Source: Mesobacillus campisalis (GTDB taxonomy: Bacteria > Bacillota > Bacilli > Bacillales > Cytobacillaceae). From it: DNA of 58,305 bases. This document shows, piece after piece, positions 43,614 to 52,300 of this stretch (its first letter is position 1; each line of letters opens with the position of its first letter). The translations under genes were made by a program, and so were the position numbers. A model generated the notes under the pieces. It saw only the letters and a program-made list of their open reading frames with translations. It was not told the origin of the DNA and made no database searches. Location: assembly GCF_000986785.1 (NCBI RefSeq), contig NZ_LAYY01000020.1, positions 1 through 58,305 of the forward strand, written 5' to 3'.

Positions 43614-44786
43614 CTACTCTTCCCCCAAATAATCAATCGCCAACGCGATAAAATAACGAATTGATTCTATGAACTTATCGATCTCGACATATTCATTTGG
43701 CTGATGGGCAAGTGTCGGGATTCCTGGACCAAAAATGAAGGTGGGAACCTGGAGGTGCGGGGTATAGACAGATGCGTCCGTATAATAATTCACACCTGTT
43801 GGCTTCAATTCCAGGTTCAGATGGTTTTTTCCTGTCTCGATCGCAAGTTTTATAAAGTCATTAGATTCGTCTGTGCCCACCGATGCCATGCTGTTTAACA
43901 CATGAATCTCATAATCTCCGACAACAGATTCTACCAATTCCTCAATATCTTTTAAAATTTGCTCATTGCTCTGCCCTGGAACGGTTCGGATATCAATGGT
44001 CATTTTGCATTGGTCAGGAACCACATTCGTTTTGACTCCGCCTTCGATTGTTCCGATATTCAGCGTCGGATGGCCTAAAACCGGGTGTGGCCTGTATTGG
44101 AACTGATAGGTTTGCAGAAGGTTGATGATTTCATTCATCTTTAGAACCGCATTTATTCCCTTGTCAGGCATCGAACCATGGGCCGTTTTTCCGTAGGTGG
44201 TGATCTCCAGCCATAAACAGCCTTTATGGGCATGGAAAAGTTGATTTTCACTCGGTTCTGATACCACTAAGGCGGTGGCCTTGTTGATTTGTCCCTTTTT
44301 CACTACTTTTTTCGCACCAAATCCGTCTACCTCTTCACCCGCTGTCCCGACAAACTGCAGCTTCCCGTTTAGCTTCACTCCGGCCTCATCCAAATACTTC
44401 AAAGCAAGGATCATCGCCGCGACCCCGCTTTTCATATCCGTTGTCCCGCGGCCATATACCTTATTAGCGACCACCTTCCCGGAAAACGGGTCATGCTCCC
44501 ACTTTACCTTTCCCGTCGGAACGGTATCAAAATGACCGCTGTATACCAAGTAAGGATCATCACTTTCCTCATTCGGGTATGTAACGAATAAATTCGCCCG
44601 GTTGTCCCCCAGGTCATCCAATTCCACCTGAAGATTAGTCGAGTTTAAAAAAGCTTGGATCACCTCGGCGACAACTTTTTCATTTCCTGGCGGATTAACA
44701 CTATTCACCTGAATTAACGATTGCAAGAATTGAACTGCTTCCTTTTCGTCAATTTTGTTAAAAACCTTTGATTGTATAACAGCCAT
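43614..44786 (-). CDS. M20-family metallopeptidase (ArgE/DapE/ACY1-like)
   Basis: This 390-residue zinc amidohydrolase has the metal ligands visible in YSGHFDTVP (His), GRGTTDMKSGV (Asp), GTAGEEVDG (Glu-Glu) and FGPGIPTLAHQPNE (His). A dimerisation domain lies in the middle (HAHKGCLWLEITTYGKTAHGSMP). Such enzymes remove an acyl group from an amino acid or a related amide. Start ATG 44786 after AAAGGGAGGAATCTTT discards 24 extra residues. It follows phaC in the operon. Confidence 0.9.
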   Translation of the reverse strand: MAVIQSKVFNKIDEKEAVQFLQSLIQVNSVNPPGNEKVVAEVIQAFLNSTNLQVELDDLGDNRANLFVTYPNEESDDPYLVYSGHFDTVPTGKVKWEHDPFSGKVVANKVYGRGTTDMKSGVAAMILALKYLDEAGVKLNGKLQFVGTAGEEVDGFGAKKVVKKGQINKATALVVSEPSENQLFHAHKGCLWLEITTYGKTAHGSMPDKGINAVLKMNEIINLLQTYQFQYRPHPVLGHPTLNIGTIEGGVKTNVVPDQCKMTIDIRTVPGQSNEQILKDIEELVESVVGDYEIHVLNSMASVGTDESNDFIKLAIETGKNHLNLELKPTGVNYYTDASVYTPHLQVPTFIFGPGIPTLAHQPNEYVEIDKFIESIRYFIALAIDYLGEE

Positions 44787-44867
44787 AAAGATTCCTCCCT
44801 TTAGATTGTTGATCATACCGCCCGTTTGAGAAATATCCTTAAACGGGCATTTAATCAATATGGAGTA

Positions 44868-45917
44868 TTACTGTGAATGCTCTCCAAGCCAATCTTCCAA
44901 AATTCCATTTAATTTTCCCGTCATTGCCAGAGAGACATGGCCGGCTTCCACACTTAAGTAGGTTTTATCTTTACTTGACACTAAATCCATTATTGGCAGG
45001 CTCTGGCCTGCCGGAATCAGCGTATCGTTTTTCGAACTAACCACCAGCATGTTTGCGGTAATTTTTCCTAAATCGACCTTTTGGCCATGAATGGTGAACT
45101 CGCCTTTTACCAGCTTATTTTCTTTAAAAAGATCGTTGGTCAACTGGCGAAAGGCACCGCCCGTTAACGGTACATGGCCGCTATTCCATTTATTCATCCG
45201 CTTCCACTTTTCTACAAACACTTTATCATTTGCACGAGCCAGAAGGTTGACGTACGGACTGTTATAAATCGGTGCCGTCACCGACCGGAACATGGCCTCC
45301 ACGTAAGCAGGCGGAATCACTCCGTATACCTCGATCAGCCGATCCGCGTTGAATCCGTTGTTTTTTAGTTCTTCCTCCCATTTATCAGGAAGTACTGAAA
45401 CGCTAAAATCGATCGGAACGGTCGCGACAATCAGGTTTCGAATGGGTTCCTCCGCAATTGCGGCATACATCGCTGCGAATGTTCCGCCCAAACAATAGCC
45501 GATGACCGACACTTCCTCCGCTCTTGAATGCCGTAACGCTCGCTTTACCGCCTTTGAAATATAGTCGGCGATATAGTTTTCAATATTCAGTTCTTTATCT
45601 TCGTATCCGGCAATTCCCCAGTCCAATAAATAAACATCGTAGCCATTGTTTACTAACCCTTCCATCACACTTGATCCCGGGGCAAAATCGAGGATTGATG
45701 GAGTATTAAATAGGGAATAAATAATAAAAACCGGGATGTCATATTTCTTTTCTTCAGGCGCATAATGCCATAGTGTTGCTTTATTTTTTTTCCATACAAG
45801 TTTTCTCGGAGTGTTATTGGAACCGAGCTCAGGTCCCTTTATGGCATTCGTAAATTCTGTCCAACGCTCGATTTCTTTTTCATAATTAAAAGTGGTCCTC
45901 GTTTCTGTTGCCAACAT
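44868..45917 (-). CDS. phaC: Class IV polyhydroxyalkanoate synthase catalytic subunit
   Basis: This 349-residue PhaC polymerises 3-hydroxyacyl-CoA into PHA granules. The lipase-like box GYCLGG places Cys142 as nucleophile; Asp298 (SSKNDTLIP) and His327 (EAGHVSL) complete the triad. N-terminal RKLVWKKNKATLWHY and PVFIIYSLFNTPSILDFAPG are typical of the class III/IV enzymes, and the short length fits class IV. It directly follows phaR with a gap of 15 bases. There is no phaB, phaP or phaQ next to it; an SDR is encoded at the head of the operon. Confidence 0.93.
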   Translation of the reverse strand: MLATETRTTFNYEKEIERWTEFTNAIKGPELGSNNTPRKLVWKKNKATLWHYAPEEKKYDIPVFIIYSLFNTPSILDFAPGSSVMEGLVNNGYDVYLLDWGIAGYEDKELNIENYIADYISKAVKRALRHSRAEEVSVIGYCLGGTFAAMYAAIAEEPIRNLIVATVPIDFSVSVLPDKWEEELKNNGFNADRLIEVYGVIPPAYVEAMFRSVTAPIYNSPYVNLLARANDKVFVEKWKRMNKWNSGHVPLTGGAFRQLTNDLFKENKLVKGEFTIHGQKVDLGKITANMLVVSSKNDTLIPAGQSLPIMDLVSSKDKTYLSVEAGHVSLAMTGKLNGILEDWLGEHSQ

Positions 45918-45932
45918 GATTCCTCCTTCCTA

Positions 45933-46496
45933 TTATTTGGATAACGGTACTAATTCCCGTTCTTTGTTCACATTATTTTCTGCCAATAGCGCTTTAAGAC
46001 TGGCAATCTCCTCTTTTAAGCTATTCATCCCGGCTAATTCCCTTTTTAGCTCAATGAGTTCGAAGTGAATCTCGTCGATCTTTTGCAGCTCCTTTTTGTC
46101 TTGTTCCTGCTCGGTTTTAAGCTGCTTGATTTGCTTGCTGATGTTCCGGGAAGCCGCTGTTAAACGATCAAGCTTTTTATTTGCGGATTCGATGGAATCC
46201 TCTACATTCCAAAATTCTTCTTCTAATGCTTCCAGCTTTTCCTCTGCTTGAATCGACAGCTTCGTTGCATTGGCGAGGTCTTGTTTCGTCGGTAACTGTA
46301 ACTGATTGAGCAATAGCTGCTGGTTTTTTTGAAACATCTCCAAATACCGCAGCTGGAAATCATTTGCTCCCTGCGAAAACTTTACATAGTCAGAACTGTT
46401 TGTCCAAATTTGGAGCGCGTCATTTGCTTGTTTTTCCCAGCTATTCATCCATTTTTTCCATGCTTCATATGGGTCATATATTTTGCTCCCCGTCAT
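45933..46496 (-). CDS. phaR: PHA synthase regulatory subunit PhaR (class IV)
   Basis: This 187-residue protein has YDPYEAWKKWMNSWEKQANDALQIWTNS at its N-terminus and LPTKQDLANATKLSIQAEEKLEALEEE, the family hallmark, followed by a long coiled coil. It forms the active PHA synthase with PhaC. Start ATG 46496 follows ACGGGGGATTGGA; the longer frame to 46547 lies inside the MFS gene end. It overlaps nothing and is 28 bases after the transporter stop. Confidence 0.92.
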   Translation of the reverse strand: MTGSKIYDPYEAWKKWMNSWEKQANDALQIWTNSSDYVKFSQGANDFQLRYLEMFQKNQQLLLNQLQLPTKQDLANATKLSIQAEEKLEALEEEFWNVEDSIESANKKLDRLTAASRNISKQIKQLKTEQEQDKKELQKIDEIHFELIELKRELAGMNSLKEEIASLKALLAENNVNKERELVPLSK

Positions 46497-46524
46497 TCCA
46501 ATCCCCCGTTTCTTTAATAAGCAC

Positions 46525-47847
46525 TTAAACGACTGATTTCTGTTCATCCAATTTGGCTGAAACCTGATCGGCTTTGTTTTCTTTTAAAATAAAGGCACAT
46601 AAAGCCGCCAAAGCGGAAACAATCGCAAAAAAGATAAAGACCTTGCTAAAATCCTGTGTTCCATCGGCGCCAACGGTCACGAGATAACCAGCAATCAGCG
46701 GCGAGACGAATGAACCCATTTGTCCGATTCCATTTGCCAACCCTGTAGCACTTCCAACGATTTCCTTAGGATAACGTTTTGGCAAATACGCATAGATGGA
46801 GCCAAAGTTCAGGTTAACGAAGAAGCCCACCAGCAAAAGCAATGTCAGCAACATACCTGTATTTCCTTTATCGACAGAACCAAGCATCCATAGCACCGGA
46901 ATGCTTCCCAGGTACCCGATTAAGGCCACCGGCTTCATCCGATGAACGACATTATCCATTAGCCAGCCCCCGAGCATCATCGCAAAGAAGGCGACAATAT
47001 AGGGAGCGGATGCGAACAGACCCATTTCCTTTAAATTCAACCCATGCTGTGTCACAAGGAACGATGTTAGCCATGTCGATGTTCCCCAATAAACAGCCAG
47101 CTGGCAAAATAAACATAAGGTAAAGACATAAAAATTAAGATCCTTAAGGAATACCCCGTAGCTTTTTCGCTTTTCTTCCTTCGTCATCTTTACTGGACCG
47201 GTATTGTTCTCCTCTATTTCCTGATCCTCGCTTAATCTCCCTTTTTCAATCATTTCTTTTGGAGAATCCGCGACAAAACGCCATAACAGGAAGATGGCAA
47301 GTACACCTGGAATGGCCAGAACGAAGAATACCGGTCTCCAGGCACCGTCAAAGAAGTAAATGGAAATACTGGTGACGATGACGGGAACGATGGCAGGTGC
47401 CACTGCCCATGAGGTCGCAAAGAAGGAGACGGCTCGCCCTCTTTCTTTAAATGGGAACCAGTTATTGATGGCACGGATCGCAGGTGCGAAATGGTGTCCT
47501 TCTCCAAGACCCAAGCCGATTCGAAGTGCGATAAACTGGGCAAAATTTTTAACGACTCCGGTTAATGCGGTGACGAATGTAAAGACGATGACGGCAATAT
47601 ACATAACTTTTTTTGAGCCAAATTTATCAGCCAGAAAACCGGCACTGATTTGCGCGGCTGCATAGGCAAAGAAAAACACGGAAGCCAGCTGTCCGACTTC
47701 GACTGGAGTTAAATTCAAATCTTGTTGGATATAAGGCAAAAAGGTTAGAACCGCCATTCGGTCAAAATAGTTAATGATGTAGACCAACCAAAGGATGATT
47801 AGAACCCAATACCGATATCCCCATGCTTTTTTCATAACAGTAGACAT
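46525..47847 (-). CDS. MFS transporter, anion:cation symporter type
   Basis: This 440-residue carrier has 12 membrane segments. NYFDRMAVLTFLPYIQQDLNLTPVEVGQL, GFLADKFGSKKVMY and ALRIGLGLGEGHHFAPAIRAINNWFPFKERGRA match the ACS family, which imports organic acids such as aromatic acids, glucarate or phthalate. It probably brings in the acid activated by the neighbouring ligase. ATG 47847 after GGGAGGAAGTGTGAAA is preferred to GTG 47853. Confidence 0.9.
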   Translation of the reverse strand: MSTVMKKAWGYRYWVLIILWLVYIINYFDRMAVLTFLPYIQQDLNLTPVEVGQLASVFFFAYAAAQISAGFLADKFGSKKVMYIAVIVFTFVTALTGVVKNFAQFIALRIGLGLGEGHHFAPAIRAINNWFPFKERGRAVSFFATSWAVAPAIVPVIVTSISIYFFDGAWRPVFFVLAIPGVLAIFLLWRFVADSPKEMIEKGRLSEDQEIEENNTGPVKMTKEEKRKSYGVFLKDLNFYVFTLCLFCQLAVYWGTSTWLTSFLVTQHGLNLKEMGLFASAPYIVAFFAMMLGGWLMDNVVHRMKPVALIGYLGSIPVLWMLGSVDKGNTGMLLTLLLLVGFFVNLNFGSIYAYLPKRYPKEIVGSATGLANGIGQMGSFVSPLIAGYLVTVGADGTQDFSKVFIFFAIVSALAALCAFILKENKADQVSAKLDEQKSVV

Positions 47848-47862
47848 TTTCACACTTCCTCC

Positions 47863-49464
47863 CTATGATTCATTTCCGATTGTTTGCGGGTTTCTTAATA
47901 CATTTTTTAAGATTTTTCCACCTGGGTTCCTGGGCAGTTCCGAGGCAAATTCGATCAGTTTAGGAACTTTATAATTGGCTAGTCTTGCGGCTACGAATTC
48001 GCGAACTTCGTCCTGATCGAGGGTTTCGCCATTCTTTGGAACAACGACGGCTTTGACCACTTCGCCAAACAGCGCGTCAGGAATACCGACAACGGCGGCT
48101 TCTAATACTTTTGGGTGATTATAAAGGACATTCTCTACTTCGATAGAAAAGATTTTTTCACCACCGCGGTTAATCAAATCTTTTTTGCGGTCGACAATAT
48201 AGACAAACCCATCGGAATCGATCCTGGCCAAATCCCCTGACCTCCAATATCCGTTTAGGAAGGATGTCCGGTTGGCCTCTTGATTGTCCCAATAGCCCTC
48301 GACAACCATCGGGCCTTTAATGAACAATTCACCGACTTCTCCTGGCAGGCACAGTTCATCTTCTTCGTTTACGACGATCATGTCTCCGACCGGGACTGGC
48401 AGCCCGACTGAATCCATTTTGCTTTCGTGATAACTTTTAGGCATAATGGTCGCCGGTGACGAGGTTTCCGTTGCTCCATATGCATTATGCAGGCTGGCGT
48501 TCGGAAAGCATTGTTTCAGCTTACAGATGGTTTCCGAAGACATCGGGGCCCCGCCATAAGCAATTACCCTTACATTTGCATAGTTGTATAAAGAAAAGTT
48601 GGGATGCGCCATCATCATGATGTAAATGGTTGGAACGTTAAACAGGAAGCTAACCTGTTCCTCCACCGTTAACTCAATGAATTCCTCGGTTTGATATCTC
48701 TTCATGATGACAGACGTCCCGCCAACTCGTACCATGTGAAAAAGCTGGCCAATCAACCCGGTTACATGGAAGAGCGGAACAGCGATTAATGTCTTGGCTT
48801 CCTGGTTGGTATGTAACACCATTTCATAATTCATCGAACTGTGGATCGCCCCTAAATGACTGCCGACAGCGCCTTTTGGCAGGCCGGTCGTCCCGGACGT
48901 ATACATAATAAATAATGGCTCTTCTTCCGACATAGGTACGTGCTGGACAGAAGAGGCTTGTTCTACGATTTCATAGGGGAGGTAATCCTTTCGCTTTGGT
49001 GTCTGATCTCCAATTAAAAAGAAATATTGAACAGTGGGAATGGACTCCTCATCTCTCATCGCTTCAACTTTATGCAGGAATTCATCATCAACAAATAGCA
49101 GCCTGCTGCCGGATTGCTTCAGCATATAGGTAAGCTCTTTTTCTTTTAATCTTGTGTTTAGCGGCACGACGATGGCCCCTAATTTGGCACAGGCAAACAC
49201 AAGCAGGCAAAACTCAATGCTGTTCCCCAATAAAAGCGCGACCCGGTCTCCTTTTTTCACACACATCGATTTTTGCAAATTTCCGGCAATCTTTTCGACT
49301 TTGGCCTTCATTTCCTGATACGTTAACCGGACTCCATTCATGACCAGGGCCTCTTTGTTTCCAAATTTTGCAGCCGACTCCTCCAGCATCGCAAAGAGAT
49401 GTTTGGTCCGGTTTTGAAACACTTTAACTTCCCGATTAAAGTGCGTTTCCTTGATAATCTTCAT
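47863..49464 (-). CDS. AMP-forming acyl-CoA ligase
   Basis: This 533-residue ANL enzyme has A3 TSGTTGLPKGA, A5 NAYGATETSSP, A7 WRSGDLA, A8 IVDRKKDLINRGGEKIF and A10 PGGKILKN. It activates a carboxylic acid with ATP and CoA; the sequence does not show which acid. ATG 49464 follows TAGGAGGTTTTAAT, so 18 residues of the longer frame are dropped. It is second in the P6 operon, 25 bases after the SDR. Confidence 0.9.
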   Translation of the reverse strand: MKIIKETHFNREVKVFQNRTKHLFAMLEESAAKFGNKEALVMNGVRLTYQEMKAKVEKIAGNLQKSMCVKKGDRVALLLGNSIEFCLLVFACAKLGAIVVPLNTRLKEKELTYMLKQSGSRLLFVDDEFLHKVEAMRDEESIPTVQYFFLIGDQTPKRKDYLPYEIVEQASSVQHVPMSEEEPLFIMYTSGTTGLPKGAVGSHLGAIHSSMNYEMVLHTNQEAKTLIAVPLFHVTGLIGQLFHMVRVGGTSVIMKRYQTEEFIELTVEEQVSFLFNVPTIYIMMMAHPNFSLYNYANVRVIAYGGAPMSSETICKLKQCFPNASLHNAYGATETSSPATIMPKSYHESKMDSVGLPVPVGDMIVVNEEDELCLPGEVGELFIKGPMVVEGYWDNQEANRTSFLNGYWRSGDLARIDSDGFVYIVDRKKDLINRGGEKIFSIEVENVLYNHPKVLEAAVVGIPDALFGEVVKAVVVPKNGETLDQDEVREFVAARLANYKVPKLIEFASELPRNPGGKILKNVLRNPQTIGNES

Positions 49465-49489
49465 ATTAAAACCTCCTAAAACGATTGCC

Positions 49490-50254
49490 TTATCTTGCCG
49501 TCCATCCTCCATCAACATTCAGCACCTGCCCGGTCACGTATTTTGAAGTATCGGAAGCGAAGAATACGACAGGTCCGACAAGGTCCGATGTTTCGCCGAT
49601 TCGTTTAATCATGGTGGAGTTAATGATTTTCTCCGATCTTTCCGGATCAGAAAGCCACTCTTTTGTCATCGGTGTGCTGATATAGCCCGGTCCAATCGCA
49701 TTCACCGTAATGTTATAAGGAGCTAATTCGTCCGCCCACACTTTGGTTAATTGGTTAATGCCACCTTTACTGGCAGCATAGGAAGTTTGAAACGGCATTC
49801 CAACACTTCCGAGAATGGAAGAAATATTAATGATTTTCCCATATTTTTGTTTGATCATCTGTTTGGCGGCAGCCTGTCCTGCCAGGAAAATTCCTTTAAG
49901 GTTAACATCCAAAACCGTATCCCAATCACTTTCTTCTACTTCCGGAAGTGGTTTGCGGATATTCATCCCAGCATTGTTCACTAAAATGTCCAACGAACCA
50001 TGCTGCTCGACAATTTGGCCAACCAGGGCTTCAACTTGATCCTTTTTCGTTACATCGCAAGGAAGATAGGAAGCTTCAATCTTCTCTTTCTTTAGCTGTG
50101 AAACAGCATATTCCCCTTCCTCTCTTCCACGGCTGGAAATAACCAGTGTGGCCCCATAATGCCCTAATGCATGGGCCATGCCATAACCAATGCCTTTACT
50201 TCCCCCTGTCACAAGCGCAACCTTTCCATTAAGATGAAAACTCGGTATGTTCAT
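49490..50254 (-). CDS. SDR-family dehydrogenase (gluconate dehydrogenase/FabG-like)
   Basis: This 254-residue classical SDR carries TGGSKGIG, NNAGMN, SSILGSVG and YAASKGG. The Arg after strand 2 (SSRGREEG) suggests NADPH. It resembles gluconate 5-dehydrogenase and 3-oxoacyl reductases. Because it heads an operon with phaRC, it might supply (R)-3-hydroxyacyl-CoA as PhaB does, but that is inference. ATG 50254 follows AAAGAGGTCGAAGGG. Promoter P6 lies 64 bases upstream. Confidence 0.87.
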   Translation of the reverse strand: MNIPSFHLNGKVALVTGGSKGIGYGMAHALGHYGATLVISSRGREEGEYAVSQLKKEKIEASYLPCDVTKKDQVEALVGQIVEQHGSLDILVNNAGMNIRKPLPEVEESDWDTVLDVNLKGIFLAGQAAAKQMIKQKYGKIINISSILGSVGMPFQTSYAASKGGINQLTKVWADELAPYNITVNAIGPGYISTPMTKEWLSDPERSEKIINSTMIKRIGETSDLVGPVVFFASDTSKYVTGQVLNVDGGWTAR

Positions 50255-50317
50255 CCCTTCGACCTCTTTCCCTTTTTTAAAATGGACCATTCTATCGATG
50301 AACTCACTTTACCTAAT

Positions 50318-50333
50318 TGCAATTTGCGTGCCA
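50318..50333 (-). promoter_or_regulatory. Sigma-54 promoter P6 (SDR-ligase-MFS-phaRC operon)
   Basis: TGGCACGCAAATTGCA on the minus strand is an exact -24/-12 element. The start would be about 52 bases before the SDR ATG. Confidence 0.88.
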
Positions 50334-50417
50334 AAGTCATAATTAGACAAAAAATTAAAAATATTTCGACACAACTTTCCAAAAATAGATTATTTTCTAC
50401 TTTTTTATTGAAGTCAT

Positions 50418-50428
50418 ATCGCAAATAC
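50418..50428. promoter_or_regulatory. Candidate activator site for P6
   Basis: ATCGCAAATAC occurs here, 85 bases upstream of P6, and again at 52089-52099 upstream of the activator gene. The TGTTTCA palindromes of P1-P5 are absent, which fits a different activator. Confidence 0.35.
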
Positions 50429-50440
50429 GTAAAAGAAAAT

Positions 50441-50470
50441 AAAAAAGCCAGCAAATATTTGCTGACTTTT
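50441..50470 (-). terminator. Terminator of the PAS-type activator gene
   Basis: AGTCAGCAAATATTTGCTGG on the minus strand is a nearly perfect hairpin followed by CTTTTTT. It ends the activator transcript before P6. Confidence 0.8.
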
Positions 50471-50493
50471 CAGAATTTTGATTCCCTTATTCA

Positions 50494-51927
50494 TCAAAAA
50501 GTTAAACCGAGCCTTTTCATTTTTTTGACTAGCGCAGATTGACTGATCCCTAATGCCTCGGCCGCACGCCGGGTGGTTTTCAATCGTTCCATCTGTTCTT
50601 TTATCATTTTCCGTTCCAGATTCGCTACGGTTTCTTTCAGTTTGCCTGTTTCCGATTTCATCATCCCCACACTTTGTAACATATAGGGCGGCAAATCCTT
50701 TATTGATATTTCATCCAGGTCGGCCATGACCGCCAGCCGTTCAATCAGATTTTCAAGCTCCCTAATATTTCCGGGCCAGTTGTAAGCTTCAAACAATTGG
50801 AGAGTTTCAGGATGGAAACGTTTGTTCAAGGTGTTCTTTTCGTTCATTCGTTTTAAAAAATAGAAGGCGAGCGGGACAATATCCACCCTCCTATCCCTTA
50901 AAGGGGGAACCTTGATGGGAACGATATTCAGCCGATAGTAAAGATCACGCCGAAAATCATTTTTCTCGACCATTCTCTCTAAGTCCATATGGGTGGCGGA
51001 AATAATCCTCACATCAATTTTAATGCTTTTTGTACCACCTACACGCATGATTTCAAATTCCTGCAGCACCCTTAGCAGCTTGACTTGGAGGTCGATTGGC
51101 ATGTCTCCAATCTCATCCAAAAAAATCGTTCCCCCATTGGCCAGTTCAAATAAACCAGGCTTTCCTTGACCGTTTGCCCCTGTAAAGGCCCCTCTTTCAT
51201 AGCCAAACAATTCGGATTCCAGCAGATGATGGGGGATTGCCCCGCAGTTTACTTTTACTAATGGCTTCGCGGCCCGGTCGCTTTCTTGATGGATGTAGTT
51301 GACGATAACTTCTTTTCCGACACCGGATTCTCCTAAAATAAGGACACCAGAGTCAACCTTGGCCACCTTTCTTGCCAGATGGAATACCTTCATGATTTCC
51401 TGGCTTTGAGCAACAACTCCATCCAGATGCATCTGGATTAATTCCCTTTTTCTTAATTCCTGGATTTCACTGATGTATTGATCGGTCATTTTTCTCGAGT
51501 GAAGCAGTTCGGTTTTCATCTGATTCAAGTCCGAAATATCCCTTACATTGGTCACTACATAGACGATTTGGCCATCTTGACCAAAGACTGGATTTCCGGT
51601 TACCAGCAATTCCTTTCCTCGAACGGATTGGATAATCGTCACGGGTGCCCTTTGTTCCAACACCTTTACAGTCACCGATTCCGACACGATTCCCTCTTTT
51701 ACCACCGTCCTCATATTCTTTCCAAGCAATTCTTCGCTCGTGACGCCCGTGATCCTCGAATACGCGGCATTTACCATGATGCCGACGCCTTCTTTATCTG
51801 CAACAAAAATGCCATCATAGCTAGATTGAAAAATGGAAACCAAAATGTTTTCAATATCCGCCTTGTTAATCCGGTCAAGTTTCATACATTCTGATAAATC
51901 TTCTGCATGGATGGATTGGATTGTCAT
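50494..51927 (-). CDS. PAS-domain sigma-54-dependent activator
   Basis: This 477-residue enhancer-binding protein has a PAS domain (residues about 25-135), a coiled linker, an AAA+ domain with Walker A GESGVGKE near residue 200, ERGAFTGA and LDEIGDMPIDLQ, and a Fis/TyrR-like HTH at the end (RRAAEALGISQSALVKKMKRL). ATG 51927 follows GGGGGGAATAAAA; the 17 upstream residues of the longer frame are not needed. It is transcribed in the same direction as the P6 operon, just upstream, with a terminator between, so it is the likely P6 activator. Large inverted repeats lie in its leader. Confidence 0.9.
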   Translation of the reverse strand: MTIQSIHAEDLSECMKLDRINKADIENILVSIFQSSYDGIFVADKEGVGIMVNAAYSRITGVTSEELLGKNMRTVVKEGIVSESVTVKVLEQRAPVTIIQSVRGKELLVTGNPVFGQDGQIVYVVTNVRDISDLNQMKTELLHSRKMTDQYISEIQELRKRELIQMHLDGVVAQSQEIMKVFHLARKVAKVDSGVLILGESGVGKEVIVNYIHQESDRAAKPLVKVNCGAIPHHLLESELFGYERGAFTGANGQGKPGLFELANGGTIFLDEIGDMPIDLQVKLLRVLQEFEIMRVGGTKSIKIDVRIISATHMDLERMVEKNDFRRDLYYRLNIVPIKVPPLRDRRVDIVPLAFYFLKRMNEKNTLNKRFHPETLQLFEAYNWPGNIRELENLIERLAVMADLDEISIKDLPPYMLQSVGMMKSETGKLKETVANLERKMIKEQMERLKTTRRAAEALGISQSALVKKMKRLGLTF

Positions 51928-51970
51928 TTTTATTCCCCCCAATGAGCATGAAAATACTGAAAAAAAGATT

Positions 51971-52014
51971 GATTCCATTTCGAATCATATTTCTGCTTGA
52001 TTCGAAATGGAATC
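51971..52014. repeat. Perfect 16-bp inverted repeat in the activator leader
   Basis: Arms GATTCCATTTCGAATC (51971-51986) and GATTCGAAATGGAATC (51999-52014) are separated by 12 bases. Each arm also contains its own shorter palindrome ATTCGAAT-like core. It may be an operator for autoregulation or an RNA hairpin. Confidence 0.7.
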
Positions 52015-52234
52015 GTTCTTATCTCATATAATTCTACAAAAAATGTAAAATTCCTTTTTGAAACGGGTTTTTGTAGGTAACTCGTAAATCGCAAATACTT
52101 TATCCGATAGAGACATGTGACAGAAAAGATTCTCTTTCAGCCATGTAATAACATAAAAATAGCGTTACCTTTATCGTCAAGCACCCGTTGAACATAAGCA
52201 CTCTCAACTATGGAACCATTTCTACTCTAATAAA

Positions 52235-52290
52235 ATACAGGGTCATCCCCGATGCGAAATTCCTCCTACACCGGAAATGACCCTTTAAAT
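52235..52290 (-). terminator. Probable terminator after the 52-kb ligase gene
   Basis: Arms AGGGTCAT 52239-52246 and ATGACCCT 52277-52284 with inner CCCCG/CCGG pairing form a long hairpin; the T-tract on the minus strand is weak (GTATTTTATT). Confidence 0.45.
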
Positions 52291-52300
52291 TTAAATTCTA

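Larger units (their letters stand above)
51928..52300. other. Leader and promoter region of the PAS-type activator
   Basis: The region holds the inverted repeat 51971-52014, one ATCGCAAATAC copy (52089-52099) and the terminator of the upstream ligase gene near 52239-52284. TTTACA with a TATATGA-like sequence at 52020-52050 could be a vegetative promoter on the minus strand. Confidence 0.4.
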
